This document shows, piece by piece, positions 1 through 13,083 of a stretch of 64,000 nt of DNA. Source of the stretch: Geosporobacter ferrireducens (GTDB taxonomy: Bacteria > Bacillota > Clostridia > Peptostreptococcales > Thermotaleaceae); NCBI RefSeq assembly GCF_001750685.1, contig NZ_CP017269.1, positions 3,513,416-3,577,415 of the forward strand. The letters are read 5' to 3'. How positions within the stretch are numbered: position 1 is the first letter of the stretch; the number at the start of each line of letters is the position of its first letter. The translations under genes were made by a program, and so were the position numbers. Below the pieces are notes generated by a model, which searched no databases, had not been told where the DNA came from, and worked only from the letters and a program-made list of their open reading frames with translations.

Positions 1-808
1 CGGGATTATCTTCCGGGTAGTAGTTTTTAGGAATTGCAATAGGCATACCTCTAGCCACATCTCGATCGTATTCTGATTTTAAAGTTAGCGGATCATATTC
101 AGAATGTCCCGTTACATAAATCTGCCGCCCGTTTTTTGAAGCTACAATGTAGATCCCTGATTCTTCTGATTGGGATAGAATTTCGATATCTTTAATTTTC
201 TCAATATCTTCTTTCCTTATTTCTGTGTGTCGGGAGTGCGGTGCATAAAACACATCATCAAAGCCTCTGAGCAGCTTATTTGTCTTTTGATTGATCGTAT
301 GGGGAAACACGCCGGATACTTTGTGCCCTACAGGATATTTTGGAATGCCATAGTGATAATACAGGCCGGCCTGTGCTGCCCAGCAGATGTAAAGGGTGGA
401 GTAAACATTGTGCTTACTCCATTCCATTATTTGTTTAATTTCTTCCCAGTAGGTCACTTCTTCGAAGTCTAAATGCTCCACAGGGGCACCCGTGATGATT
501 AAGCCATCGAAGCGATCCTGTTGTATATCTTCAAAAGAATTATAGAATTTTGTAAGATGTTCTTCCGGTGTATTCTTGCAGATATGTGTTTTAGGGTGCA
601 GCAGTGTAATATCCACCTGCAGCGGTGAATTGCCTAATAATCGTAGAATCTGAATTTCTGTAATGATCTTTGTAGGCATTAGGTTCAATATGGCAATTTT
701 CAAAGGGCGAATATCCTGATGGCATGCGCGGGTATCGGACATGATAAATACATTTTCATTGGTTAAAATTTCAGCAGCCGGAAGGGTATCCGGTATTTTA
801 ATAGGCAT
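1..808 (-). CDS. metA: Homoserine O-acetyltransferase, MetA family (C-terminus cut by window edge)
   Basis: Acylates the hydroxyl of L-homoserine as the first committed step of methionine synthesis in the cytoplasm. I translated 269 residues from the ATG at 808, which follows an AGGAGAGG ribosome site; about 35 residues lie beyond the window. The family nucleophile is Cys142 in [12 protein letters not shown]. Residue 111 is Glu (GAPVEHLDF), where the E. coli succinyltransferase has Gly. Published work on this family links Glu111 to acetyl-CoA use, so acetyltransferase is preferred over succinyltransferase. The gene starts 36 bp after the metY stop and is almost certainly co-transcribed with it. 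The product, O-acetylhomoserine, is the MetY substrate. Confidence 0.95.
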   Translation of the reverse strand, partial: MPIKIPDTLPAAEILTNENVFIMSDTRACHQDIRPLKIAILNLMPTKIITEIQILRLLGNSPLQVDITLLHPKTHICKNTPEEHLTKFYNSFEDIQQDRFDGLIITGAPVEHLDFEEVTYWEEIKQIMEWSKHNVYSTLYICWAAQAGLYYHYGIPKYPVGHKVSGVFPHTINQKTNKLLRGFDDVFYAPHSRHTEIRKEDIEKIKDIEILSQSEESGIYIVASKNGRQIYVTGHSEYDPLTLKSEYDRDVARGMPIAIPKNYYPEDNP

Positions 809-844
809 AAAACCTCTCCTTTATAAGCGTTATACGATTGTGAA

Positions 845-2155
<1,311 letters not shown>

Positions 2156-2213
2156 TTATAAATTTTATTTTGCTACCTGTAGAACATGTTAAAAAGTTAG
2201 AAGGATATATTAA

Positions 2214-2242
2214 AATGCCTCTTTCAAAGTGAAAGAGGCATT
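2214..2242 (-). terminator. Intrinsic terminator of the metY S-box
   Basis: A 12-bp perfect stem (AATGCCTCTTTC / GAAAGAGGCATT) with a 5-nt loop, read on the minus strand and followed by a short U-run. It lies between the S-box aptamer and metY, which is the expected place for the expression platform: SAM binding should leave this hairpin free to form. Confidence 0.85.
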
Positions 2243-2257
2243 GTGAATAATATTCCT

Positions 2258-2364
2258 CTCACATCTTTCAGTATTTTCATACTGCAGGAATTGGCACCGC
2301 TGCTTTATAAAAAGCCGGTTGCCGGGTTTCATAGGGCCAGACCCTCCACCTCTCTGGATATGAG
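2258..2364 (-). promoter_or_regulatory. SAM-I riboswitch (S-box) upstream of metY-metA
   Basis: The minus strand carries the S-box core: AGAGAGGTGGAGGG, then CTGGCCCTATGAAACCCGG, then CAACCGG, and a P4-like GCAGCGGTGCCAATTCCTG segment. The outer P1 helix pairs CTCAT at the 5' end with GTGAG at the 3' end. Only about 35 nt separates it from the upstream ybaK stop, and I see no clear promoter there. It may therefore act partly on read-through transcripts from the ybaK promoter. Confidence 0.96.
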
Positions 2365-2407
2365 TTCATGATTAAATTTTTTTGACTGCTTGAAATATTT
2401 GAACTGT

Positions 2408-2866
2408 TTATTCACACACGTCAATCCATGCGCCTGCCGTTAAACGGAGCATCTCGTCAGGCGTAATCTGCAGTGCAGCATATCTTGAACCAGCTGCAGG
2501 ATAAACTGTGTCAAATTGCTGAATAGACTGATCAAGAAATATTTCAAGTGGATTTTTCAGACCAAAGGGACACAAACCGCCTACAGGATGGCCTGTCACT
2601 GCTTCAACTTCCTCGTGGGTCAGCATTTTTGCTTTTGTTTTGAAATACTGCTTATATTTCTTATTATCAATCTTAGAATCTCCCTTGGCCACAATAAGAA
2701 TATCCTTATCTTTCAGACGAAAAGCCAAAGTTTTTGCAATTCGGCCGGGTTCAACGCCGATGGACTTAGAAGCCAGTTCAACTGTAGCGGAACTGGTAGA
2801 TAGTTCAAAAATCGGATCTTCCAATCCTTTTTCAATGAAAAAATTTCTTACATCTTCAACTGCCAT
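2408..2866 (-). CDS. YbaK/EbsC-family aminoacyl-tRNA deacylase
   Basis: A 152-residue single-domain protein of the YbaK/ProX editing family, which hydrolyses mischarged aminoacyl-tRNA (YbaK itself removes Cys from tRNA-Pro). Family signatures include the early segment FELSTSSATVELAS, the invariant-type Lys in RIAKTLAFRL, GDSKIDNKK and the GGLCPFGLK loop. The ATG at 2866 is the first plausible start; an AGGAGG lies 12 nt upstream, a little far. Longer readings run into the S-box terminator and are not credible. The gene has its own S-box and promoter, so it appears to be induced when SAM is low. Its substrate is not evident from sequence; the methionine setting makes homocysteine- or cysteine-charged tRNA worth testing. 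Confidence 0.88.
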   Translation of the reverse strand: MAVEDVRNFFIEKGLEDPIFELSTSSATVELASKSIGVEPGRIAKTLAFRLKDKDILIVAKGDSKIDNKKYKQYFKTKAKMLTHEEVEAVTGHPVGGLCPFGLKNPLEIFLDQSIQQFDTVYPAAGSRYAALQITPDEMLRLTAGAWIDVCE

Positions 2867-2924
2867 TTCTATGAAGCACCTCCTGATTCTATATTTGCAG
2901 TGGAACACGAATATGAATAAAAAT

Positions 2925-2952
2925 AAAAAACCTCTTTCGCAGGGAAAGAGGC
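2925..2952 (-). terminator. Intrinsic terminator of the ybaK S-box
   Basis: On the minus strand CCTCTTTCC pairs with GAAAGAGG and is followed by a run of six U. It lies between the aptamer at 2973-3075 and the ybaK start at 2866, so it is the likely regulated terminator. Confidence 0.85.
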
Positions 2953-2972
2953 AACAGGCAAATGCGCACTCT

Positions 2973-3075
2973 CTCATCTACCGATACAAACGTACCGTAG
3001 GAATTGGCACCGCTGCTTTCTAAAAAGCCGGTTGCCGGGTTTCATAGGGCCAGTCCCTCCACCTCTCTGGATGAG
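2973..3075 (-). promoter_or_regulatory. SAM-I riboswitch (S-box) upstream of ybaK-type gene
   Basis: It has the same core as the metY copy (AGAGAGGTGGAGGGA, CTGGCCCTATGAAACCCGG, CAACCGGC, AGCAGCGGTGCCAATTCC) and a P1 helix of CTCATC with GATGAG. Part of the core is nearly identical to the 2258-2364 element, consistent with duplication within the locus. The gene it controls is not a methionine biosynthesis enzyme, which is unusual for an S-box. Confidence 0.96.
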
Positions 3076-3118
3076 AAATCTCTCAATATTTAGTTTATTT
3101 CAATTACCGTTAATAGAT

Positions 3119-3147
3119 AGTATAATGGGAGAGAAAAAGATTGTCAA
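3119..3147 (-). promoter_or_regulatory. Sigma-A promoter for the S-box/ybaK/metY/metA transcript
   Basis: On the minus strand there is TTGACA (3147-3142), a 17-nt spacer and TATACT (3124-3119), an almost perfect sigma-A promoter. Transcription should start about 35 nt before the S-box P1 helix. Confidence 0.85.
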
Positions 3148-3361
3148 TACATTTTTTTGAATATTTTTTCTGATTATGCATGCCATAATTAAAAATCAGA
3201 TGCAGTGATTTCAGGAAAATATTATTTACAAAAGCCTATGAAGGAAATTCCCGGGGAAATAACAATATGACAGATATGTTCTCTAAGGCGGGAACATTTT
3301 TATCCTTTCTAAAGTCTATTACTATAGCAAATACTTTAGCGTGTGCAGGAGTGTCTCTGAT

Positions 3362-4090
3362 ATGACAAATCATACTTTCATAATCGGTATTGTCGTTGTT
3401 ATTTTAGTAAATGCAGGAATAATGTTGGTAACAGAATTCCGAAGACTCCAAAGAGCGGACCAAGTTATCATGGAGACGATCAGAATCTTTAACAGCCAGC
3501 TGGCCCTTTCATGTATAAATATCGTCTTTTCTCTGATTTTTGCTTATTTTTGGTATCATGTTTTCCGCGACATTTATAAACTGTTGAAGCCTGAAGATTT
3601 AAAAGGTTTTTTTCAACTATTCAACGATCAATATCTGGATAGCATGCGACAATACTACTATGAGAGAGAAATGTTGATGGAGCTTTTTACCGTACAGAGA
3701 TATAGAAATAGTGGAATGGTAAATTTATTTAGCATGATTATCACCATGATCTCCGGAATAAATGGCGTCTACACGGCACTCAAAAGAGATCAAATATGCA
3801 AAACTGCTATTTATGTCCAACGGGCAGTCATACCCTGGGAATCCGTTTGTGGGTTTCAATGGGGACATTTTTGGGATAGGCGGGAATTTAGACGCCTGCA
3901 GCCCTATTATGAACTGAAAATTTACTACTATAACCGGAAGACATTATTGGGAAAAGGCAAAAAGTGTGAGGCTGATTTATGTATTCAACCTTCAGACAAG
4001 GAAAATCTGGATATTCTATTGAATAAAGTAATTTCATTCAGGGAAAAAGAAGACGTTAAAGCAGAAAATAATTTTGTAAAGAAGGTTTAA
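3362..4090 (+). CDS. Multi-pass membrane protein of unknown function
   Basis: I do not recognise the family with certainty. The 242 residues show hydrophobic segments near residues 6-23 (IIGIVVVILVNAGIMLV), 45-62 (LSCINIVFSLIFAYFWY) and about 120-137 (NLFSMIITMISGINGVY). A soluble C-terminal part with many Tyr and Lys follows, containing IPWESVCGFQWG. That C-terminal pattern recalls small clostridial membrane proteins with a PH-like tail, but this is only a resemblance. The ATG at 3362 is preferred over a GTG at 3341 because AGGAG lies 10 nt upstream of it. It heads a run of three small same-strand genes. Confidence 0.75.
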   Translation: MTNHTFIIGIVVVILVNAGIMLVTEFRRLQRADQVIMETIRIFNSQLALSCINIVFSLIFAYFWYHVFRDIYKLLKPEDLKGFFQLFNDQYLDSMRQYYYEREMLMELFTVQRYRNSGMVNLFSMIITMISGINGVYTALKRDQICKTAIYVQRAVIPWESVCGFQWGHFWDRREFRRLQPYYELKIYYYNRKTLLGKGKKCEADLCIQPSDKENLDILLNKVISFREKEDVKAENNFVKKV

Positions 4091-4171
4091 GGATATGTTG
4101 TGTACTATTAGAAAAAAATATCTACTATGTGGTTCGCTGATAATGATGACCTTAATAGGAAGGAGAATTAT

Positions 4172-4336
4172 ATGATTAGAAGATTTGTAATACAGCTTGT
4201 TGCCAGTATTGTACTGGGGATGGCCTCGATTGGATTCGGTATTCTACACTTTGACCCGATGTTTTGGATAACTGTTTTCATACTATATAATGTTTGTGAA
4301 ATTGTAGTATCAACGAAGGAAAAAGGAAAGCAATAA
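4172..4336 (+). CDS. Small membrane protein, unknown
   Basis: Fifty-four residues with two predicted membrane segments (about 5-22, IQLVASIVLGMASIGFGI, and 28-45, FWITVFILYNVCEIVV) and a basic C-terminus. The ATG at 4172 follows AAGGAG with about 6-nt spacing; an upstream in-frame start at 4127 has no ribosome site. It sits between two other small envelope genes. No function can be assigned. Confidence 0.6.
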   Translation: MIRRFVIQLVASIVLGMASIGFGILHFDPMFWITVFILYNVCEIVVSTKEKGKQ

Positions 4337-4354
4337 AGAAACGGGGCATGGATC

Positions 4355-4699
4355 GTGAAGAAGATTGGAATGGTTATTGTTATGATCGTTTGGGGATTGT
4401 CGATGATTGGATGTAGCAAACCTATATTTACTGAACCCACAGGTAATGCATCTTATGTGGGAATGCTTGTTCTGCAAAATGGTGAACAATATTATTGGGA
4501 TACCGTGGGGAAAGATCTGGAAATAGGCGATCTGATCCTAGAGATACAGGAAAGAATAGCACCCCAATTTATACCCAAAGAAGGACAATCCAATATGCTC
4601 GCTAAAGGAACACCGGTTTACCGGGTGAAAGATCATGCCGATAAAGTAGTTGCAATCACTGCAGACGGACAATATGTTTTTAAAAAGAGAAATGAATAG
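4355..4699 (+). CDS. Small lipoprotein, unknown
   Basis: A 114-residue protein with a lipoprotein signal peptide: basic MKK start, hydrophobic core, lipobox LSMIGC with Cys20 as the likely lipidated residue. The mature part is about 95 residues, polar, with no motif I recognise. The start is GTG at 4355, 18 bp after the previous stop; its ribosome site is weak (GGGG). It converges with cobO, whose stop lies 7 bp away. It is likely anchored to the outer face of the membrane. Confidence 0.7.
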   Translation: MKKIGMVIVMIVWGLSMIGCSKPIFTEPTGNASYVGMLVLQNGEQYYWDTVGKDLEIGDLILEIQERIAPQFIPKEGQSNMLAKGTPVYRVKDHADKVVAITADGQYVFKKRNE

Positions 4700-4706
4700 C
4701 AGGAGC

Positions 4707-5225
4707 CTACCGGTCAATGCCTTCCCGGCTTAAAACGCCCTGCTGGTAATAGTGCTTGATTTCCTTCATCTCTGTTACAAGATCAGCGAACTCGATGATC
4801 GCCTCTGGTGCATAACGACCTGTTAGTACCAGCTCTGTCTCATAAGGTTTGTCTTTCAACAATGTAATTACATCTTCTAGAGATAAAAGACGATAGTATA
4901 ATGCAATCGTAATTTCATCGAGAATGATCAGATCATACTTTTTGCTCATTAATATCCGGTGAATATCCTGTAGCCCTTTCCGGGCTGCGGAAATATCCTC
5001 CTGTTCAGGATTTTTTGCGATAAAGCAGCCATGACCATATAGCGTAATATCAATAGAATTCTGAAGAGATTTTAATGCTTTCCATTCACTATATTCTATT
5101 GATTTTACGAATTGAGCAATAAAAACTTTTTTTCCGGCTCCGGCAGCCCGCAAGGCCAAGCCAAGGGCAGCAGTAGTTTTCCCTTTGCCGTCTCCAGTGT
5201 ATACATGAACATAACCTCGATTCAT
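4707..5225 (-). CDS. cobO: Cob(I)yrinic acid a,c-diamide adenosyltransferase (CobO/BtuR type)
   Basis: Transfers the 5'-deoxyadenosyl group of ATP to cob(I)yrinic acid diamide or cobalamin to form adenosyl-B12. The 172-residue protein has the family P-loop GDGKGKTTAA at residues 10-19 and the Walker-B-like LIILDEITIALYY near 115. RGYVHVYTGDGKGKTT at the start is diagnostic. A second ATG (5231) abuts the AGGAGGG site, so the ATG at 5225 is chosen. No other cobalamin genes are adjacent, so salvage is as likely as de novo synthesis. Confidence 0.92.
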   Translation of the reverse strand: MNRGYVHVYTGDGKGKTTAALGLALRAAGAGKKVFIAQFVKSIEYSEWKALKSLQNSIDITLYGHGCFIAKNPEQEDISAARKGLQDIHRILMSKKYDLIILDEITIALYYRLLSLEDVITLLKDKPYETELVLTGRYAPEAIIEFADLVTEMKEIKHYYQQGVLSREGIDR

Positions 5226-5518
5226 GAGCATCCCTCCTGATCTTTTTCTCCTTATGTTAAATGCGCGTCACTTACCTCTATTTTACCCTATGAGCAGTTA
5301 TAAAAAACAATAAACTTCTATTGTAATCCTTTAATAGAAATTTCGATTGTGACGCTATAATAAAGAAAAGTATTGCACTGATAATATAAAGGAAAGAATA
5401 GGAGAGCAGAAGTTTTCACTGGTCCTTCCTCCTTTCTTTTGCTATTCTTATTATATAGAATTCAGATGAAAAAATGGAGAAAAATCTATCTGGAATTTAA
5501 AGATATGGGAGGTAAGTG

Positions 5519-5701
5519 ATGAACGAAAAAATGAAACTGTTCGGGAAAAGAAATTTTGATTACGAGGAAGATGATTATGATCGGTTGAAAAATATTAACC
5601 AGAGATCGCAAAAGATGAATGTGTTTACAAATAAGGTAACACGAAAGAAGATCGAATTTGATTATGAGGAAGATGTTTACGAGCCAGAGAAAGGAAAATA
5701 G
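5519..5701 (+). CDS. Small acidic/basic protein with a duplicated FDYEED motif
   Basis: Sixty residues, very polar, no signal or membrane segment. The motif NFDYEEDDYDR (residues 12-22) recurs as EFDYEEDVYEP (46-56), so the protein looks like two copies of a short element joined by a basic linker. The ATG at 5519 is 6 nt after GGAGG. It is 21 bp upstream of the broken VanW gene and probably co-transcribed with it. Function is unknown. Confidence 0.6.
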   Translation: MNEKMKLFGKRNFDYEEDDYDRLKNINQRSQKMNVFTNKVTRKKIEFDYEEDVYEPEKGK

Positions 5702-5722
5702 GCAAAAAAAGGAGGATTAGGA

Positions 5723-6529
5723 ATGCAGCCCAAAAAGCGATCAAACCTTAGAATTTTCCTAGGGAGAAGTTATTATACCTATAAACGGTATATTTCCTGG
5801 TACTTTTCTAAAACCCAATTTGCAATAGAAAAAGATAATATTGAAAAGTATACTCAATTGATTTTCGAACATAGAACACCCCTGTTCCGCAAGCTGAGAA
5901 ATGTAGACATGTGGCTGCAATATAACAAGGTAAAAAACCTAAAGATTGCAGTAGAACGGATGAACGATATTGTAATTCATCCAGGCGAGACTTTCTCCTA
6001 ATGGAAAACCATTGGAAAGCCAAGAAAAAAAGATGGATTTGTAGAAGGAATGGTTTTATTTTACGGAAATTTTAAGCCGGGAATCGGGGGCGGCATATGC
6101 CAGCTATCCAATTTAATCTACTGGATGACACTACATACACCTTTAACAGTAGTAGAACGATGGAGACATAGCTATGATGTATTTCCAGACGCAGATAGAA
6201 CGCAGCCCTTTGGGAGTGGAGCTACTTGTTCCTATAATTATATAGATTTGCAAATTAAAAACGAAACAGATAAACCGTACTTTCTGGAGTTATATCTAAC
6301 AGAAGACCATTTGGTAGGCGCCTGGCGTTCAGATCGGGCGGAAGCATATTCCTATGAAGTGTATGAAAAGAAACATTGCATTAGGCAGGAGTTTTGGGGA
6401 GGTTATACGCGGCATAATAAACTGTATAGACGAAAATACAATCAGCAAGGAATCCAAGTTGCAGATGAGTTTATTACAGAAAATCATGCAATCATGATGT
6501 ATGAACCTTTACTGGCGCAAAATAAATAG
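5723..6529 (+). pseudogene. VanW-family protein interrupted by one in-frame TAA
   Basis: Reading across a single TAA at 5999-6001 gives a continuous VanW-family protein of about 268 codons. Before it the frame ends HPGETFS and after it resumes WKTIGKPRKKDG, followed by GGGICQLSNLIYWMTLHTPL, RHSYDVFPD and FGSGATCSYNYIDLQI, all strongly conserved family blocks. The stop sits where relatives have an aromatic residue, one base change from a Tyr codon. Both sides keep frame and conservation, so the lesion is recent, a sequencing error, or read through. The start ATG at 5723 follows AAGGAGG. VanW proteins have no settled biochemical role. Confidence 0.85.
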
Positions 6530-6683
6530 GTATAGGAAAAGCGAAGGGGACAAAAACATATCATGTGGAACAAATTACCTGTATAAAATCTCTTGACCCT
6601 AAGCATAATATATGATATATTTTGTTCTGTCCTCAAGGGAGGAGAAAGGGGAGTACCCCCTAATAATTGGTGAAAAAATAATA

Positions 6684-6712
6684 TTGACAAATCGAGAAAA
6701 ATAAGATATAAT
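6684..6712 (+). promoter_or_regulatory. rRNA operon promoter P1
   Basis: TTGACA (6684-6689), 17-nt spacer, TATAAT (6707-6712): a perfect sigma-A consensus promoter with an A/T-rich upstream region, typical of rrn operons. Confidence 0.9.
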
Positions 6713-6762
6713 CATTTCTACCTCAAGCAGCAAACAACGATAGCAGTTGAATAGAAAGCGGC

Positions 6763-6791
6763 TTGACAAAATGAAAAAAAGCGTGTATCAT
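6763..6791 (+). promoter_or_regulatory. rRNA operon promoter P2
   Basis: TTGACA (6763-6768), 17-nt spacer, TATCAT (6786-6791), 79 bp downstream of P1. Tandem promoters are usual for Firmicutes rRNA operons. Confidence 0.8.
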
Positions 6792-6934
6792 CATAAGAGT
6801 CAGCAGAAGTGGCTAAAGATGAAAACGTTAACAAATTGGTCTTTGAAAACTAAACAGTGTAAGAATTAAAGCCAGCAAATATAGCGCGTAAGCGCAAACC
6901 CGTTCAATATAATTTGAACGAAGCGAGCATTTTT

Positions 6935-8457
<1,523 letters not shown>

Positions 8458-8516
8458 AGCTAAGGCTTTTTCTTACACTGTCTAGTTTTGAGAGACTAAT
8501 AGTCTTTCAAAAAGTT

Positions 8517-8592
8517 GGGGATGTAGCTCAGCTGGGAGAGCACCTGCCTTGCACGCAGGGGGTCAGGAGTTCGATCCTCCTCATCTCCACCA
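8517..8592 (+). tRNA. tRNA-Ala (TGC)
   Basis: A 76-nt cloverleaf with acceptor GGGGATG / CATCTCC, anticodon TGC in CTTGCAC, T-arm GTTCGATCC and encoded CCA. It lies in the 16S-23S spacer; no tRNA-Ile accompanies it. Confidence 0.97.
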
Positions 8593-8643
8593 ACATGTAC
8601 CTTGAAAACTGAACAATGAAGAGAGAATCAAAATACAATTTCT

Positions 8644-11568
<2,925 letters not shown>

Positions 11569-11630
11569 ATGTATTTTTTCTCTAACTTCATGGTTCAGTT
11601 TTGAAGGTATATGCCTTCTAACTTCATAAA

Positions 11631-11748
11631 ATCCAGTGACTACAGCGAAGGGGTCACACCTGTTCCCATACCGAACACAGCAGTTAAGCCCTTCAGCGCT
11701 GATGGTACTTAGGCGGAAGCGCCTTGGGAGAGTAGGTCGTTGCTGGTT
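11631..11748 (+). rRNA. rrf: 5S ribosomal RNA
   Basis: About 117 nt beginning near CCAGTGACTACAGCG, containing the conserved CCCATACCGAACACA and GGAGAGTAGGTCG, and closing with GCTGG, which pairs with the 5' end. It lies about 60 bp after 23S and 7 bp before tRNA-Asn, in one transcription unit. Confidence 0.95.
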
Positions 11749-11755
11749 TAGGCAT

Positions 11756-11830
11756 TCCAGAGTAGCTCAATGGTGGAGCACCCGGCTGTTAACCGGTAGG
11801 TTGAGGGTTCGAGTCCCCCCTCTGGAGCCA
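11756..11830 (+). tRNA. tRNA-Asn (GTT)
   Basis: A 75-nt cloverleaf with acceptor TCCAGAG / CTCTGGA, anticodon GTT in CTGTTAA, and encoded CCA. It is the first of a five-tRNA tail behind the rRNA operon. Confidence 0.96.
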
Positions 11831-11849
11831 TTATAAGTTTTTTAAGCAA

Positions 11850-11925
11850 GGTCGCATAGCTCAGCTGGGAGAGCACCTGCCTTACAAGCAGGGGGTCATA
11901 GGTTCGATCCCTATTGCGACCACCA
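11850..11925 (+). tRNA. tRNA-Val (TAC)
   Basis: A 76-nt cloverleaf with acceptor GGTCGCA / TGCGACC, anticodon TAC in CTTACAA, and encoded CCA. Confidence 0.96.
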
Positions 11926-11937
11926 TTTTTTTATTTT

Positions 11938-12021
11938 GCGGGTGTGGCGGAATTGGCAGACGCACTAGACTTAGGATCTAGCGCCATGTGCGTGGGGGTT
12001 CAAGTCCCTCCACCCGCACCA
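11938..12021 (+). tRNA. tRNA-Leu (TAG)
   Basis: An 84-nt tRNA with acceptor GCGGGTG / CACCCGC, anticodon TAG in CTTAGGA, the long variable arm expected of a class II tRNA, and encoded CCA. Confidence 0.96.
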
Positions 12022-12028
12022 AATTTAT

Positions 12029-12104
12029 TGGGGTATAGCCAAGTCGGTAAGGCACCAGACTTTGACTCTGGCATTCGTTGGTTCGAGTCCAGCTACCCCA
12101 GCCA
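12029..12104 (+). tRNA. tRNA-Gln (TTG)
   Basis: Acceptor TGGGGTA / TACCCCA, anticodon TTG in CTTTGAC, and encoded CCA. The U1 start and the anticodon identify it as Gln. Confidence 0.95.
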
Positions 12105-12108
12105 TTAG

Positions 12109-12200
12109 GGAGAAGTACTCAAGTAGGCTGAAGAGGACGGTTTGCTAAACCGTTAGGCCGGGAAACTGGTGCGAGGGTTCGAATCCCTCCTTCTCCGCCA
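12109..12200 (+). tRNA. tRNA-Ser (GCT)
   Basis: A 92-nt class II tRNA with acceptor GGAGAAG / CTTCTCC, anticodon GCT in TTGCTAA, a long variable arm (GGCCGGGAAACTGGTGC region) and encoded CCA. Confidence 0.96.
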
Positions 12201-12214
12201 GTCATAAGCAAAAA

Positions 12215-12246
12215 ATACCTACCTTCATGAAGGTAGGTATTTTTTT
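12215..12246 (+). terminator. Terminator of the rRNA-tRNA operon
   Basis: A near-perfect stem (ATACCTACCTTC / GAAGGTAGGTAT) followed by seven U, 15 nt after the tRNA-Ser CCA. It closes the rRNA-tRNA unit. Confidence 0.92.
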
Positions 12247-12356
12247 ACCTAGTAAACAGTTTTATGTTATGCTAGACAGTAAATAGAATAGAGAAGTAAA
12301 AAAAAGTGATATAATAATGTCATTGAGGTTGAAGAAAGATCGATGGAGGATATAGA

Positions 12357-12998
12357 ATGAGAAGAAGAAAGAAGCCAGGTTCCGAGGAAAAACTCTTAAG
12401 TAAAGATAAGCTGGTGGTGGCGGAACCGGAAAGATACAAAGGTACATGGCATACATACTTTCAACAAAAAGGGGAAATCCATGTGGAGATTGGAACCGGG
12501 AGGGGTCAGTTTCTAACGACTATGGCAGAAAGAAATCCTCATATTAACTATGTTGGCATAGAGATGAAGGAAGAAGTGCTATTGCAAGCGGTGATAAAGG
12601 CTGAAGAAAAAAAGCTGCAAAACATTGCTTTTTTATGGCTTGATGCCAATCGGTTAACGGAAATTTTTGAAGATAGTGAGCTGCAGCGCATGTTTATTAA
12701 TTTCTGTGATCCATGGCCTAAAAATCGGTGGGCTAAACGGAGGCTAACCTATCGCGGTTTTTTAGAAATCTATAAAAATCTGTTGGCTGCAAGTGGAGAG
12801 ATTCATTTTAAGACAGATAATGCAAAGTTATTCGAATTTTCCTTAAATGAATTTTCACATTGTGATTTTCAACTGAAAAAAATCACTTTTGATTTACATC
12901 AGAGTGATCTTCAAGAAAATATTACAACAGAGTATGAAGATAAATTTGTCCAGATGGGAAAGCCTATCTATCGCTGTGAAGCACGAAAAAGAAATTGA
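12357..12998 (+). CDS. trmB: tRNA (guanine-N7)-methyltransferase
   Basis: Methylates G46 of tRNA using SAM, forming m7G. The 213-residue protein has the SAM-binding motif VEIGTGRGQFL (about residues 43-53), an acidic EMKEE strand, and the TrmB signature FCDPWPKNRWAKRRL near residue 120, where Asp-Pro-Trp-Pro-Lys is the catalytic/tRNA-binding block. The ATG at 12357 lies 8 nt after TGGAGG. Placement next to the tRNA cluster may be coincidental. Confidence 0.96.
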   Translation: MRRRKKPGSEEKLLSKDKLVVAEPERYKGTWHTYFQQKGEIHVEIGTGRGQFLTTMAERNPHINYVGIEMKEEVLLQAVIKAEEKKLQNIAFLWLDANRLTEIFEDSELQRMFINFCDPWPKNRWAKRRLTYRGFLEIYKNLLAASGEIHFKTDNAKLFEFSLNEFSHCDFQLKKITFDLHQSDLQENITTEYEDKFVQMGKPIYRCEARKRN

Positions 12999-13083
12999 CA
13001 AAGTTTTTAGTCTATGGTGGAATGGATGTATCAGTAAGTTTTATATAAAAATAGATATGGGTTATGTATGGAGAGGTGTTTAT

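Larger units (their letters stand above)
6530..6934 (+). other. rRNA operon upstream and leader region
   Basis: No gene is seen in this 405-bp gap. It holds a short hairpin-forming stretch after the VanW remnant, two promoters listed separately, a GGTCTTTGAAAACT segment resembling an rrn antitermination boxA context, and an inverted repeat (CGTTCAA / TTGAACG) at about 6901-6920 just before 16S, likely part of the pre-16S processing stem. Confidence 0.6.

Noticed and set aside
2258..3075. Long near-identical stretches at 2290-2350, 3000-3065 and 22625-22685 as mobile repeats
   Set aside because: They are the conserved cores of three SAM-I riboswitches, not insertion elements.
5380..5460. Possible structured RNA in the gap before the FDYEED gene
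   Set aside because: AAGAATAG and CTATTCTT pair, but the rest of the fold has bulges and no match to a known RNA class; too weak to list as a feature.
5999..6001. TAA in the VanW gene as a recoded amino acid
   Set aside because: No known recoding uses TAA in bacteria; Sec uses TGA and Pyl uses TAG. A mutation or sequencing error is simpler.
12889..13083. Longer start for the XRE regulator
   Set aside because: It would overlap trmB by more than 100 bp and has no ribosome site, whereas GGAGAGG precedes ATG 13084.
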